DNA from: Luteolibacter arcticus
GTDB taxonomy: Bacteria; Verrucomicrobiota; Verrucomicrobiia; Verrucomicrobiales; Akkermansiaceae
Length of the DNA stretch: 64,000 bases
Assembly: GCF_025950235.1 (NCBI RefSeq)
Contig: NZ_JAPDDT010000004.1
Location: 372,001-436,000, forward strand
Reading direction: 5' to 3'
Part shown: positions 32,648-41,348 of the stretch, in pieces
Layout: each line of letters begins with the position of its first letter
How positions within the stretch are numbered: the first letter of the stretch is position 1
Translations under genes and position numbers: made by a program
Notes under the pieces: generated by a model
What the model was told of the DNA's origin: nothing
Databases searched by the model: none
What the model saw: only the letters and a program-made list of their open reading frames with translations

Positions 32648-33848
32648 GAGTGAGAGGGAAAGGTTCGGGACGCCACGAGATCCACCAGTGGATTGATGCG
32701 CCGAACATGACCAGGCCACATAGCGCGCGCACGACGAAGGCCACGGTCCGCCATGGCGGTGCCTCTGCCATCCACGCCACGCCGGCGCTCTCCGCCCACC
32801 CGGTGGCGGCAAGTACGACGACCATGGTAAGTGCGGCGATATTCCATGCGATGGCCGAGGAAAGGCCGCCAAAGCGGTTTCCCGTCAGCCGAAGCAGCAG
32901 CGCACAAAAGGAGGTGGTGAAGCCGGCCATGGCCAGATGCGAGTGGGCGACCAGACCGTGGGTGAATTTCATTCGGTCCAGAATGCCGGGCAGGAATGCT
33001 ACCCACGCCGAGACCACCAGCAGCGCCCACCACAGCAGCGTGGCGACGCGCCAGCCATGGGGCCTTTCCGGCCAGCGAAAGGTCCGCCAATCGCGCAGCA
33101 CCAGCCAGGGCCACGGTAGCAGCAGGCCGAGGGCGATGATCTGAAGCGGATCATGATGGCTGCCGCCGATGGCCTCCGCCACGATGAAAGTGATCCAGCA
33201 GGCACCGAAGTACACGAGCGTCTTCCATGGTGCGCCGGGGTGCTTCACATCCAGGCGGCAGGCGCGAGGCAAGAGCATCAGCAGGCCCACCACCAGCAGC
33301 GTGGAACCCAACAGGCTCGCGCCCGTGGGTCCGCCGCTACCCGGATTGACCGGCGGATAGACAGCGGGGGAACTCGCCTGGATCATGCCCCACGGGACGA
33401 GGGCCAGCGCGGCGAGCCCGGCAAGCGTCGAGCGCGCCTTCACGCGACTCCACGCCTCGCGATGTCTCCACCAGCCGAGGACGAGGACGCACCAGAGGAA
33501 CACCAGCGCGCCGGTGAAGGCCAGCAGCGGCCCGCCCTTCCAATCGAGGAAGATCTTGCCGGAGGTGATCCCACCGAGCCACGACCACGTGCCGGCGGCG
33601 AGAGCCGCGGTCCACGCCCATGTGGCGGCCGAGCCCCATCTCCGAGGTACATCGTAGATCGCCAGCAGCCAGCCGACCAGCGGCAGCGCGGTCCAACCGT
33701 AAAGCTGGAGATTCAGGTGAACCGGCATCCAGCGACCGTAGGTCCACTCGCCGTGATTCAGCCCGGGGAAAAGCAGTAGCAGCGAAAGCCACAGGCCGGC
33801 GGCATTCCCCGCCACCAGCCAGCCGAGCGCGTGTCGTCCCGCATTCAT
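32644..33848 (-). CDS. CcoN-like haem-copper oxidase homologue lacking one CuB histidine; 3' end unclear
   Basis: A roughly 400-residue membrane protein from the ATG at 33848, with about twelve helices. It keeps the helix II haem ligand (VHLNLQLYGW, His44), the helix VII pair (GGSHHDPLQ, His231-232) and the helix X pair (AHSHLAMAGF, His302 and His304). Helix VI, where CcoN has GHNAVAFF, reads TGASLLGSTLLVVGLLMLLP, so the third CuB histidine is missing. Oxygen reduction in the normal way is therefore doubtful. The frame has no stop near its natural end: it stays open through the next two genes. A TGA overlapping the next ATG (ATGA, 32644-32647) lies in another frame, so an indel in the last codons is likely. 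Confidence 0.8.
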
Positions 33849-34526
33849 TCAGGCGGCATCCAGGATGTGGCCGTCTCGCATCCGCAAGACCCGGTCACAG
33901 CGCTTCGCGAGGTCCAGGTCATGGGTCGCCATCACCAGCGTGCGACCTTTCGAGCGGACGAGGTCGAGCAGGATTGCGAAGACCTTCTCGCGATTCGCCT
34001 CGTCGAGCGCGCCGGTCGGCTCGTCGCCTAGCAGAAGCTCGGGCTCGTTCATCAGCGAGCGCACCAGTGCGCCGCGCTGGCGCTCGCCGCCGGAGAGTTC
34101 GCGCACCCGTTGCTTCAGACAGTGGGAGACGCCGGTGGCTTCCGCGAGTTCATGCAGCAGTCGCATCGCATCGTCCCGTTTGCCACCTGCAGCGATGACG
34201 GGGACGAAACAGTTCTCCTCCAAGGTAAGATCCGGCATCAGGTGATGGAGCTGGAATACGAAGCCCACCTTGTGGCGCAGCAGATCCACGCGTTCGCGCT
34301 CGCTGCCCACCATTCGGCCGGCAGTCCGCACACTGCCGCTCTCGGGATACTCGAGGCCTGCGATCACATTGAGCAGCGTGGACTTCCCGCAGCCGGAGGT
34401 GCCGCACAGGGCGACGGTCTCACCGCGGCGGACCCGCAGGTCCACGCCCCTCAGCACCTCGATCCGGCCGCGGTCGAAGCTCTTCCATACGTCGTGAATT
34501 TCCACCATGTCGGGGTCTCCTTTCAT
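33849..34526 (-). CDS. ABC transporter ATP-binding protein, LolD/MacB type
   Basis: A 225-residue ATPase. Walker A is GTSGCGKST, the signature LSGGERQRGALVRSL and Walker B LLLGDEPTGALD, with the H-loop in MATHDLDLA. The short length and the FTSX-type partner next door place it in the LolD/MacB group, which moves lipoproteins or other envelope molecules from the inner membrane without a translocation cycle. Its ATG overlaps the TGA of the permease gene (ATGA at 34523-34526), and its stop directly abuts the ATG of the CcoN-like gene, so these genes are tightly coupled. Confidence 0.92.
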   Translation of the reverse strand: MKGDPDMVEIHDVWKSFDRGRIEVLRGVDLRVRRGETVALCGTSGCGKSTLLNVIAGLEYPESGSVRTAGRMVGSERERVDLLRHKVGFVFQLHHLMPDLTLEENCFVPVIAAGGKRDDAMRLLHELAEATGVSHCLKQRVRELSGGERQRGALVRSLMNEPELLLGDEPTGALDEANREKVFAILLDLVRSKGRTLVMATHDLDLAKRCDRVLRMRDGHILDAA

Positions 34527-35629
34527 TCAAATCTGAGTGCTTGTGCCGGGTTCAGGCGTGCGGCGTACCACGCGGGGTAAAGGGCTCCCGCCAACGCGGT
34601 GCCGAGTGCGAGCACCGCTGCCGCCACGATCTCCTGCCAGCCGATATTCGGCTCGATGTAGCCTTGTAGCTGCGGAATCGCCCGCAAGAGTCGAAGACCG
34701 CCCAAGCTGAGCAGCCAACCCCCGGCGATGCCGAAGGCGCAGACGGCGAGCGACTCGCCGAAGATCATGCCAGCCACTTGAGCACGGGAAAATCCGCACA
34801 CCCTGGCGATGGCGATTTCCTTGATGCGACTGAAGACCGAAAGGATCATCGTGTTCGTCACGCTCAGTCCTCCTAACAAGAATGCGCAGCCGCCGACTAC
34901 CCAAGCGGTGGTTTTCAGAATCTTGAACTGCGAGTAGCTGCGGCTGAATTCCTCGTTTTCCAGCGCTGTCATGCGCGGGTATTCTTCTTCGATCCACTCT
35001 TTCACCTCGGATGAATCGTGGCCGCCGGCAAGCGCCACGGTGATCACCGAAGAGCCTCCTTCCTTGTGAAAAGCGGTCTGGCAGGCGGCCAGCGGCATGA
35101 AGACACCGCCATTCTCAAAGCCGTTCTCCATCCGGATCACGCCGGCGACCCTGTGCTTGCCTTGACCGAGCTCGACCTCGTCACCCGCCTTCGCCTTCAG
35201 GAATTCCGCGGCGCGTTCACCCAGCACGATATTCTCGCCTTGAAACCCGGCGATGGATCCGGAAAGCCACTCCGCTTTCTTCAGCCGTCCATCCTCCGCA
35301 CGGATGCCGAAGCAGGTGACCACCGGCCGGTCGGGAGCGGTGACGATCGCGAAAAGCACCGGCTGCGCCTCTTTCACGAAGGGCTGCTTTTCGAGTTCAT
35401 CGACCAGGCTGTTAGGGACGTTGCTGAAGAACAGGTCGGAGACGTTCTTCTCGAAAACCACGACCTCGGCATCGCTGCGCAGGATACGCTCGAACATTTT
35501 CACCGCGCCGCCGAGCAGGCCGACGACGCTGAGTATGGTGGCCACGCCGAGGGCGATGCCGGTGGCACCGATAGCCGTGCGCACGCGATGACGCCGCAGG
35601 TTCGTGAAGATAAGGCGCCAGAGGGACAT
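34523..35629 (-). CDS. FtsX/MacB-type ABC transporter permease
   Basis: A 368-residue permease with the four-helix FtsX layout: helix 1 near residues 15-40 (AIGATGIALGVATILSVVGL), a periplasmic MacB-like domain of about 200 residues, and three C-terminal helices (WVVGGCAFLLGGLSVTNTM, FGESLAVCAFGIAGGWLLS, EIVAAAVLALGTALAGALYP). It ends in RLNPAQALRFE, the usual FtsX tail. With the ATPase it would form a complete type VII ABC system of unknown cargo. The gene starts 11 bases after the polyprenyl synthase stop. Confidence 0.92.
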   Translation of the reverse strand: MSLWRLIFTNLRRHRVRTAIGATGIALGVATILSVVGLLGGAVKMFERILRSDAEVVVFEKNVSDLFFSNVPNSLVDELEKQPFVKEAQPVLFAIVTAPDRPVVTCFGIRAEDGRLKKAEWLSGSIAGFQGENIVLGERAAEFLKAKAGDEVELGQGKHRVAGVIRMENGFENGGVFMPLAACQTAFHKEGGSSVITVALAGGHDSSEVKEWIEEEYPRMTALENEEFSRSYSQFKILKTTAWVVGGCAFLLGGLSVTNTMILSVFSRIKEIAIARVCGFSRAQVAGMIFGESLAVCAFGIAGGWLLSLGGLRLLRAIPQLQGYIEPNIGWQEIVAAAVLALGTALAGALYPAWYAARLNPAQALRFE

Positions 35630-35640
35630 GCCACAGGGTG

Positions 35641-36567
35641 TTAGACGGCGGCAGATGCCATGGATAGCTCCTGGCCAGAGGCGGGGGGCGCGACCCGTAG
35701 TGGCCGCAACATTCCCCAGCGTTCCACGGGGCCCGGAAGGGCGGCCTCGACGCGGTCGCCGGTCTCCTGCAAGCGGGTGAACCGTTTGAAGGCAGCCTCG
35801 GAACCTTCCGCCGCGACCAGATTGGGGCGGCCGAGTTCTTCATCACGCCCTGCGGATTTTCCGGAAACCGACTCGTGGGAGTGCACATCTTTCAAGTCAT
35901 CGGCCGCTTGGTACGCCAATCCTCGTAGCAAGGCCAGGCGATCCAGGAGCTGGATCTCACGGTGCGTGGCACGACCGCACAGGGCTGGCAGACCTACGGT
36001 AAGACGGAGCAGCGCGCCCGTCTTGCGCGCCGCCACCGCGGCGACTTCAGCGGGATCCTGCCGGCCACGCCAGCCGCCGAGATCATACGCCTGCCCGCCC
36101 GCGAGCCCGTTGATGCCGAGACATTCATCGACCAGTTCGCTGGCTTCGTCGCGGCGCGCCAGACTGACACTTCGCATGCCTTGCCAGAGCAGGAAGTAGC
36201 CACGATTGATCAGAGCGAGTGCTGCCAGCAGCGCCATCGCCTCGCCGTGGACCACATGAAGGCACGCTGCGCCGCGGCGTGTGCGCGCGTCATCCATCGC
36301 CGGCAGATCATCGAACACCAGCGAAGCGGTGTGGAGATACTCAAGGCCGCAGCCCAGCGCCCGTGCCGATTCTTCGGCCAGTCCCATTTCAATGCTGAGC
36401 AGGTAAGCGACCACGGCGCGCACCAGCGATCCCGGCCGGGCCAGCAAGTCACCGACCGCCCCCGCCAGCCGGGGCTCGCCAATCGGCCCCATGCCCCGCC
36501 GGAAGCTGGCCGCCAGCATCTCGCGCGCACAACCGGCGCGTCGTTTCCACCAGATTTCCGCGTTCAT
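35641..36567 (-). CDS. trans-isoprenyl diphosphate synthase
   Basis: A 308-residue all-helical prenyltransferase. The first aspartate-rich motif is DDLPAMDD (residues 86-93) and the second AADDLKD (Asp223, 224, 227); GGQAYDL between them is the conserved GQxxDL. Residues with small side chains before the first motif (LEYLHTASLVFDD) give a product length of C15 to C20, but this cannot be settled by eye. It would make farnesyl or geranylgeranyl diphosphate from IPP. In this operon the partners are YceI, an ABC exporter and respiratory-type proteins, whereas the carotenoid genes lie 15 kb away, so the product may serve either. It starts 4 bases after the YceI stop. Confidence 0.88.
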   Translation of the reverse strand: MNAEIWWKRRAGCAREMLAASFRRGMGPIGEPRLAGAVGDLLARPGSLVRAVVAYLLSIEMGLAEESARALGCGLEYLHTASLVFDDLPAMDDARTRRGAACLHVVHGEAMALLAALALINRGYFLLWQGMRSVSLARRDEASELVDECLGINGLAGGQAYDLGGWRGRQDPAEVAAVAARKTGALLRLTVGLPALCGRATHREIQLLDRLALLRGLAYQAADDLKDVHSHESVSGKSAGRDEELGRPNLVAAEGSEAAFKRFTRLQETGDRVEAALPGPVERWGMLRPLRVAPPASGQELSMASAAV

Positions 36568-36571
36568 GCTG

Positions 36572-37105
36572 TCAATTCACTTCACCGGTCAGATGGAAGC
36601 GCACCGTGAGCTTCGGATTCACCGTCATCACGGCCATCGACCGGATCAGGGGCAGGCCGAAGTCCTCGTAGTCGAGAGATGCCGTGCCATCGATGGTCAT
36701 CCAGTTGCCCTCCTTTCTAGAGGTGTAGGGAAAGGAGATTGCCTTCGAGATTCCATGAATCTTGAGATTGCCCATCGCGTAGGTCTTGCCCTTGTCGGTC
36801 CACGTCTTGGTAAAGGTGAAGCTCCCCTCCGACCCGCCACCGCCGAGCCACTTGATCATCTCCTTGTCACGCTTGTCGTCCTCCGTCTTCAGATCGGAGA
36901 ACTTCCAGGTCAGGTTCACGGAAGTCGGCGTGAGGGCCGTGTCATCGCCGGTGACCTTCGCGTCGAAGGTCGACAGCGTACCCGTGAACTCGTGGCCAGT
37001 GGCCTTGGCATCGACCTGGATACGGCTCTTGGTCTGATCGATCTTGAGCGTGCCGGCGGACGAAAGTAGAGGAAGAAGAATGAGTGAGCCTAGGAGCAGC
37101 TTCAT
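36572..37105 (-). CDS. YceI-family periplasmic lipid-binding protein
   Basis: A 177-residue protein with a signal peptide (MKLLLGSLILLPLLSSAG). The mature part follows the YceI beta-barrel: LKIDQTKSRIQVDAKATGHEF at the start, the central FTFTKTWTDKGKTYAMGNLKIHG and the end LDYEDFGLPLIRSM. YceI proteins bind polyprenyl chains such as ubiquinone or polyisoprenoids inside the barrel (family knowledge), which fits the prenyl synthase gene that follows. It is the first gene of the leftward seven-gene operon. A GTAAC box lies 83 bases upstream of its ATG. Confidence 0.9.
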   Translation of the reverse strand: MKLLLGSLILLPLLSSAGTLKIDQTKSRIQVDAKATGHEFTGTLSTFDAKVTGDDTALTPTSVNLTWKFSDLKTEDDKRDKEMIKWLGGGGSEGSFTFTKTWTDKGKTYAMGNLKIHGISKAISFPYTSRKEGNWMTIDGTASLDYEDFGLPLIRSMAVMTVNPKLTVRFHLTGEVN

Positions 37106-37188
37106 GGTGTTACGGAGATTTGCTTGCTCCGTGATTCACCCGGTTCCAGCTTCTGTCCCGGCGAATCAGAGCACCAGGCTCACTGTTT

Positions 37189-37206
37189 CGTAACCAACCC
37201 GTTACC
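37189..37206. promoter_or_regulatory. GTAAC box upstream of the YceI operon
   Basis: CGTAAC-CAACC-CGTTAC, half-sites 11 bases apart, between the divergent YceI operon (ATG at 37105) and the thioredoxin-like gene (ATG at 37208). It is one of six such boxes in the window. For the leftward operon it sits 83 bases from the start codon, close to the spacing at other sites; for the rightward gene it directly abuts the ATG. Confidence 0.55.
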
Positions 37207-37207
37207 G

Positions 37208-37693
37208 ATGAAAGTCAGTCTCAACAGCAAGCCGATGTCCATCCTCTTTGCCGTGGCCTTCGGAGCGTTAAGTGCCCACGCCGATCCCTACAAGACAGGG
37301 GATTCGGTGAAGCCCTTCACCGCAAAGGATCAGCACGAGCAAGCCTACACCTTCGATGCGAAATCGACTCGCTACCTGCTGGTCAGCCACGACATGGACA
37401 CCGGCAAGAAGGCCAACGGCGCACTGACCGCGCTCGGCAAGGATCACCTCGCTGGCAAGAAGGCCATCTATATCGCGAACATCCATGGCATGCCCGGCGT
37501 CGGCCGCATGTTCGCCCTGCCGAAGATGAAGAAATACAACCACCGCATCATCCTCGGGGACGACGCGGCGTTGATCGCGAGCTTCCCCGAGCAAAAGGAC
37601 AAGGTCACCGTGATCGGACTGGAAAACGGCAAGGTGAGTTCCGTGCAGTATTGGGATCCCGCCACCGAAGGCGTGAACAATTTCCTGAAGTGA
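37208..37693 (+). CDS. secreted thioredoxin-like protein without catalytic cysteines
   Basis: A 161-residue protein with a signal peptide (MKVSLNSKPMSILFAVAFGALSAHA, of which the last 16 residues are hydrophobic). The mature part, GDSVKPFTAKDQHEQAYTF then LLVSHDMDTGKKANGAL, follows an AhpC/thioredoxin-like fold, but the position of the CxxC is DMDTGKK and no cysteine is present in the mature protein. It is therefore more likely a binding or structural protein. The ATG at 37208 lies directly after a GTAAC box. A strong terminator follows. Confidence 0.65.
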   Translation: MKVSLNSKPMSILFAVAFGALSAHADPYKTGDSVKPFTAKDQHEQAYTFDAKSTRYLLVSHDMDTGKKANGALTALGKDHLAGKKAIYIANIHGMPGVGRMFALPKMKKYNHRIILGDDAALIASFPEQKDKVTVIGLENGKVSSVQYWDPATEGVNNFLK

Positions 37694-37700
37694 AGAACAA

Positions 37701-37730
37701 GGAAGGGGGCACGTCGGTGCCCCCCTTCCC
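37701..37730. terminator. bidirectional terminator
   Basis: GGAAGGGGGCAC-GTCG-GTGCCCCCCTTCC is a 12-bp stem with one bulged C. It lies between the convergent stops at 37693 and 37734 and would serve both genes. Confidence 0.75.
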
Positions 37731-37733
37731 GGG

Positions 37734-40139
37734 TCAAGGGTGGCGCAGACGGAAGAACTTTCGCTCCGAATCCGGCACGATGTGTACCCGGCATTCGCCG
37801 TCCGCAGCTTCAATCTCCAACTCGCATTCCGTCCACCCCCCCGAGGAGAGGTCAGAGCATTCCTCGAGCACCCAGCCGGGCAGGCCGGCCGGCCAATGGA
37901 AGCTCAGGCTGCTTCCATCGTTCGTCATCACGGGATCGGGGACCACGAGATCGAAGTTGGCCGTCAGATTGCGAGCCGGGTTGGCCTTGAACTGGTAGGT
38001 CGAAGCACTGCTGACCACCGTGCCGTTCTCCGTCCAGTTGACGAAGCGATAGCCGGCTGCCGGCGAAGCCACCACTACGACGTTATTACCGTCCTCGAAG
38101 GTTCCACCACCACTGGTTCCTCCTGCGGTGGCAGGCCAGCTGCTTGTGCTGATCGCGTAGCCCCGCACAAAGCGAGCGGTGAGCGAAAGGTCGTCATCGA
38201 GCGTGAAGCGATAGGTCGCCTTCTCGCTCACCTTGCTGTTGCCGCGCTCCCATCGCTTGAAAAGATACCCCGGATTTGGCGCGGCAATGACAGTGACCTG
38301 GCTCTCATCGGCATAGTCGCCACCGCCGCTGACGGTTCCGCCGACAGATGGAGAAGCATTCAATGCGAGAGCCCACGTGCTGCCATCGTTGACCACGAAG
38401 TTGGCGGTGAGGTCGCGGTCCACCGACGCGGGAAAGGAATAGGTGGAAGTCGTCGCGACCTGCACGCCGGTCTCCGTCCAGTTCACGAAGCGATAGCCGG
38501 GACCGGCAGAGGCGACGAGTGTGACCGCACTGCCGTCTTGAAAGCTGCCCGCCCCCGAAACACTGCCACCAACCGCGGGAAAGACATTCGCAAGGATTTC
38601 CCAGGCCGGGACCTCCGCAGCGAAGTGGGCCACCACGGCGTGATGTACGTCCGCGGTAAATGTGTAGCTCGGCTGGTCACCCACCACGATGTCTTGATCC
38701 GTCCAATGGACGAAGTGATAGCCGGGATTTGCGACCGCCGTTAGATTGACCGCTTGGCCGGGGTCATACGCACCGCTTCCCGTGGTGATCCCGCCTGCCA
38801 CCGGCTCCGCGATGGTATCGACCACCGCTTGCGGTGCCAATGCCGCACCCGCTTCCGCCACCATGATGGTATAGGTCTTCGCGACTGCCGGCAGGACAGC
38901 ATCCGCGGCCTCGATGGTAAAGCTGAACTCACCCACCGCTACGGGCGTGCCGGACAGTATCCCCGTCACTTCATCGAATGCCAATCCATCCGGCAGATCC
39001 CCGCTGCGCATGCAGCTAAAGGGTGTAGCCCCCGGAATAACGACGAGCCGGTCGGGATAGGGCTCTCCCACCTCGCCATTCTGAAGATGTTCGGCAAGAC
39101 CAACCTCCGCATCCGGATTGAATGCGGACATCTGCGAGCCGAGGAACTTGCCCACCACCTCGATGGTGGAGAAGTCGGTTTCCACCCCGTTCACCTCACC
39201 GACTCCGTCGCCGTGGATGCCATCCGGTCCCACGCCGTCGGTCGCCACCTCGCCGCTCTCCGCATCGAGCGGCCCCACATACTCGAAGAATTCATAACGG
39301 CGTGTTACCACTTCATCGCCATCCGGCAGGTCTTCCCCAGCCGCTTCCAGTTTTCCCTTCCTGCCACCGCCCACCGCATTGAACTCGGTCTGAAGAATCT
39401 CCCACTCGAACTCCACCTCGTCGGGCTCGTCGTTGCGCCAGTTGCGGTCGCCCGCATCTCCAGGATCGTCTGACACCAGGTCGCGCAGTTTCACCTCGCG
39501 GTTGTTGTGAGTGGTGGTGCGGATTTCCTTCACCCACACCGCGGGGCCGAATTCCTTCACGTGCACCTCGGGAGCCTCGGGCGGCTTGATTGCCGCCTGC
39601 ACTTGTGCGGCTGCTCCCGCGACTGGCGGCGGGTAGTAGGTGAAGCTAGGTGTGGAAACCTGCACCGCGGGACCGCGCACCAGGGCTCCCGCGCCGTCAT
39701 CCACCAGCCAGAAATACTTCACCGATGCAGCGTTCGCATTGATCCCCACGCCGAAGTGCTCGCCGCCGAAATTTACCGCCGGATTGGTGAACATGTGACC
39801 GTCCGTCGGCAAAATGGGCGCGGTGGGGACGGCGGTGTATGCCGACCAGGTCCCATCCGGCTTTCTAACAGCCGACCAACGGACCAGGCATCTCGGATGG
39901 CCCGGAATGGAATCGTCCTGCGTGATCTTGCAGGTGCCGTAGTGGTTCCAGTCGTAGGTGTAGGTGATACCCGTGCTCGGGCAGTCCTCGATCTCGACCT
40001 CGAAACCATGACACGCGGTGCCGGTATCGTTGACGACATCGAAGTTGTTGATGGTGCCGTAGGCAGTGCTGCCGCGTGCGGCGCTGCAGGCGACCAGGGC
40101 CGATCCCAATGAGGCGAGGAAAAGGCGGGAGGCATTCAT
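37734..40139 (-). CDS. secreted protein with InlB-type (Bacterial repeat) domains
   Basis: An 801-residue exported protein from the ATG at 40139 (signal peptide MNASRLFLASLGSALVACSA, possibly a lipoprotein). The first 250 residues are unclassified beta-rich sequence. Around residues 410-475 lies a putative Ig-like domain (LPDGLAFDEVTGILSGTPVA). Four InlB B-repeats follow between 490 and 740, each of the form VGGSVSGAGSFQDGSAVTLV then GPGYRFVNWTETG. The C-terminus (WVLEECSDLSSGGWTECE, FFRLRHP) is the usual tail of surface proteins in Verrucomicrobia. Such repeats are adhesive or spacer modules. Two GTAAC boxes lie 112 bases and more before the ATG. Confidence 0.88.
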   Translation of the reverse strand: MNASRLFLASLGSALVACSAARGSTAYGTINNFDVVNDTGTACHGFEVEIEDCPSTGITYTYDWNHYGTCKITQDDSIPGHPRCLVRWSAVRKPDGTWSAYTAVPTAPILPTDGHMFTNPAVNFGGEHFGVGINANAASVKYFWLVDDGAGALVRGPAVQVSTPSFTYYPPPVAGAAAQVQAAIKPPEAPEVHVKEFGPAVWVKEIRTTTHNNREVKLRDLVSDDPGDAGDRNWRNDEPDEVEFEWEILQTEFNAVGGGRKGKLEAAGEDLPDGDEVVTRRYEFFEYVGPLDAESGEVATDGVGPDGIHGDGVGEVNGVETDFSTIEVVGKFLGSQMSAFNPDAEVGLAEHLQNGEVGEPYPDRLVVIPGATPFSCMRSGDLPDGLAFDEVTGILSGTPVAVGEFSFTIEAADAVLPAVAKTYTIMVAEAGAALAPQAVVDTIAEPVAGGITTGSGAYDPGQAVNLTAVANPGYHFVHWTDQDIVVGDQPSYTFTADVHHAVVAHFAAEVPAWEILANVFPAVGGSVSGAGSFQDGSAVTLVASAGPGYRFVNWTETGVQVATTSTYSFPASVDRDLTANFVVNDGSTWALALNASPSVGGTVSGGGDYADESQVTVIAAPNPGYLFKRWERGNSKVSEKATYRFTLDDDLSLTARFVRGYAISTSSWPATAGGTSGGGTFEDGNNVVVVASPAAGYRFVNWTENGTVVSSASTYQFKANPARNLTANFDLVVPDPVMTNDGSSLSFHWPAGLPGWVLEECSDLSSGGWTECELEIEAADGECRVHIVPDSERKFFRLRHP

Positions 40140-40251
40140 GATAGTGGTTTCTTCTGGAGCGAAAGGCCCGTCGCCCATGGCGGGCGGCGGTTGAGCCTTC
40201 CGGAACGACTCCACAAAAACGCCCGGCACGCGGCGTCCACAAGGGCAGCCT

Positions 40252-40285
40252 GGTAACGAAATGGTAGGGTAACCAATCAGTTACC
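40252..40285. promoter_or_regulatory. double GTAAC box upstream of the InlB-repeat gene
   Basis: Two 11-bp-spaced pairs lie next to each other: GGTAAC-GAAAT-GGTAGG (40252-40268) and GGTAAC-CAATC-AGTTAC (40268-40284). They precede the leftward gene starting at 40139 and overlap the stop codon of the upstream gene at 40281-40283. Confidence 0.55.
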
Positions 40286-41234
40286 GACGAACATCCCATG
40301 ACTCCCCCACCCTCCCCACCATGAACCGTCCCGACTGGATTCCTTTCCTCTCCAGTCCGGCGACTAGCCGCATGGGAGGCTCGCCGAGCGGCTCATCCGT
40401 TAGCCGGAAAGTCCCCCAGTGCATGGCCACGGCTCGACGGCAGCGGGTGTCTTCAAAGACCTGCACCGCCTCCTCCGGTATCATGTGCATCGGCTTCATG
40501 AACCAGCGCGGAGAGTAGGCTCCTATCGGGATCATTCCGAAGTCGATGGGTCCGAATCGCTCGCCGATCTCGCGAAAGACCGGGCAATAACCGCTGTCCC
40601 CCGCGTGCCACAGCTTCACCCCGGCATGCTCTAGCAGCCAGCCGCACCAGTGCCCGTGATTCCGGTCGAATGGAGTGCGCGCGGTAAAATGCTGTGCCGG
40701 CGTGGAAGTGACCCGGAGGCCCTCGAAGATTTCCGAGGAGCTGAACCACGGGAGTTCTAGTACTTCAGTGAAGCCTTTGCGGGCGAGCCATCCCGCATGC
40801 CCTTCCGCCACCACCAGCCGTGTCTGGTATCCCAGCGTGCGCAAGGTCGGCAGATCGAGGTGATCGTAGTGGGAATGCGTGAGCAGCACGGCATCGATCC
40901 CGGGCAGCTCGTCCAGACTGCACGGCGTGGGCACCAGCCGCTTCAGCGAGGGAAAAGGAAGCGGCGCGCAGTGCTCCGAGAAGACGGGGTCGATCAGCAG
41001 GTTCCTGCCGCCGCCCTGCAAGAGAAACGACGAGTGCCCGAGCCAGGTGACCCGCCAGCCAATCTCTGGCGGCCCGGCTGACATCATAGGGACTGAACTC
41101 GCGGAAACATCGGACGCTGAAGAAGGCGAATCTTTCGCCGCGATCCCGAACTTCCAGCGGAACACGTCGCTGAAGCGGTGCTCATCGTGAAGCCAGGGAT
41201 TGGAGAAGATCCGGCGCATCGCCCGGCGCAGCAT
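40281..41234 (-). CDS. metallo-beta-lactamase-fold hydrolase, UlaG/NAPE-PLD-like
   Basis: A 317-residue soluble protein from the ATG at 41234; an ATG at 41219 is possible. It shows the fold in order: VTWLGHSSFLLQ, the metal motif LLTHSHYDHLDL, HAGDSGYCP (the bridging Asp) and AMHWGTFRLTDEP (the last His). The sequence up to residue 70 contains a SNPWLHDEHRFSDVF segment typical of the NAPE-PLD-like/RomA group, which hydrolyse phosphodiester or lactone bonds. The substrate is unknown. It lies between two large surface-protein genes on the same strand; a hairpin just upstream (41273-41299) suggests it has its own transcript. Confidence 0.88.
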   Translation of the reverse strand: MLRRAMRRIFSNPWLHDEHRFSDVFRWKFGIAAKDSPSSASDVSASSVPMMSAGPPEIGWRVTWLGHSSFLLQGGGRNLLIDPVFSEHCAPLPFPSLKRLVPTPCSLDELPGIDAVLLTHSHYDHLDLPTLRTLGYQTRLVVAEGHAGWLARKGFTEVLELPWFSSSEIFEGLRVTSTPAQHFTARTPFDRNHGHWCGWLLEHAGVKLWHAGDSGYCPVFREIGERFGPIDFGMIPIGAYSPRWFMKPMHMIPEEAVQVFEDTRCRRAVAMHWGTFRLTDEPLGEPPMRLVAGLERKGIQSGRFMVGRVGESWDVRR

Positions 41235-41272
41235 CCGCAGGGACGAGCCGCACGCAAGCCCCGCACGCAAGA

Positions 41273-41299
41273 CGCCCCGGCCTTTTTCGGACCGGGGCG
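41273..41299 (-). terminator. hairpin after the acidic repeat-protein gene
   Basis: CGCCCCGG (41273-41280) and CCGGGGCG (41292-41299) flank an 11-base loop, about 50 bases past the leftward stop at 41349. It is a plausible intrinsic terminator, although the T-run is inside the loop. Confidence 0.5.
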
Positions 41300-41348
41300 C
41301 CTGCCACCGAATTTCAGCTTGGAAATACGGAGTTCATTTCCGTCACAA

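Noticed and set aside
30477..33848. A single 1,123-residue protein joining the oxidase-like and cytochrome parts
   Set aside because: The middle part is R/G/D-rich noise in this frame, while another frame encodes a clean four-helix protein with a good start. I treat it as three genes with a doubtful stop of the first.
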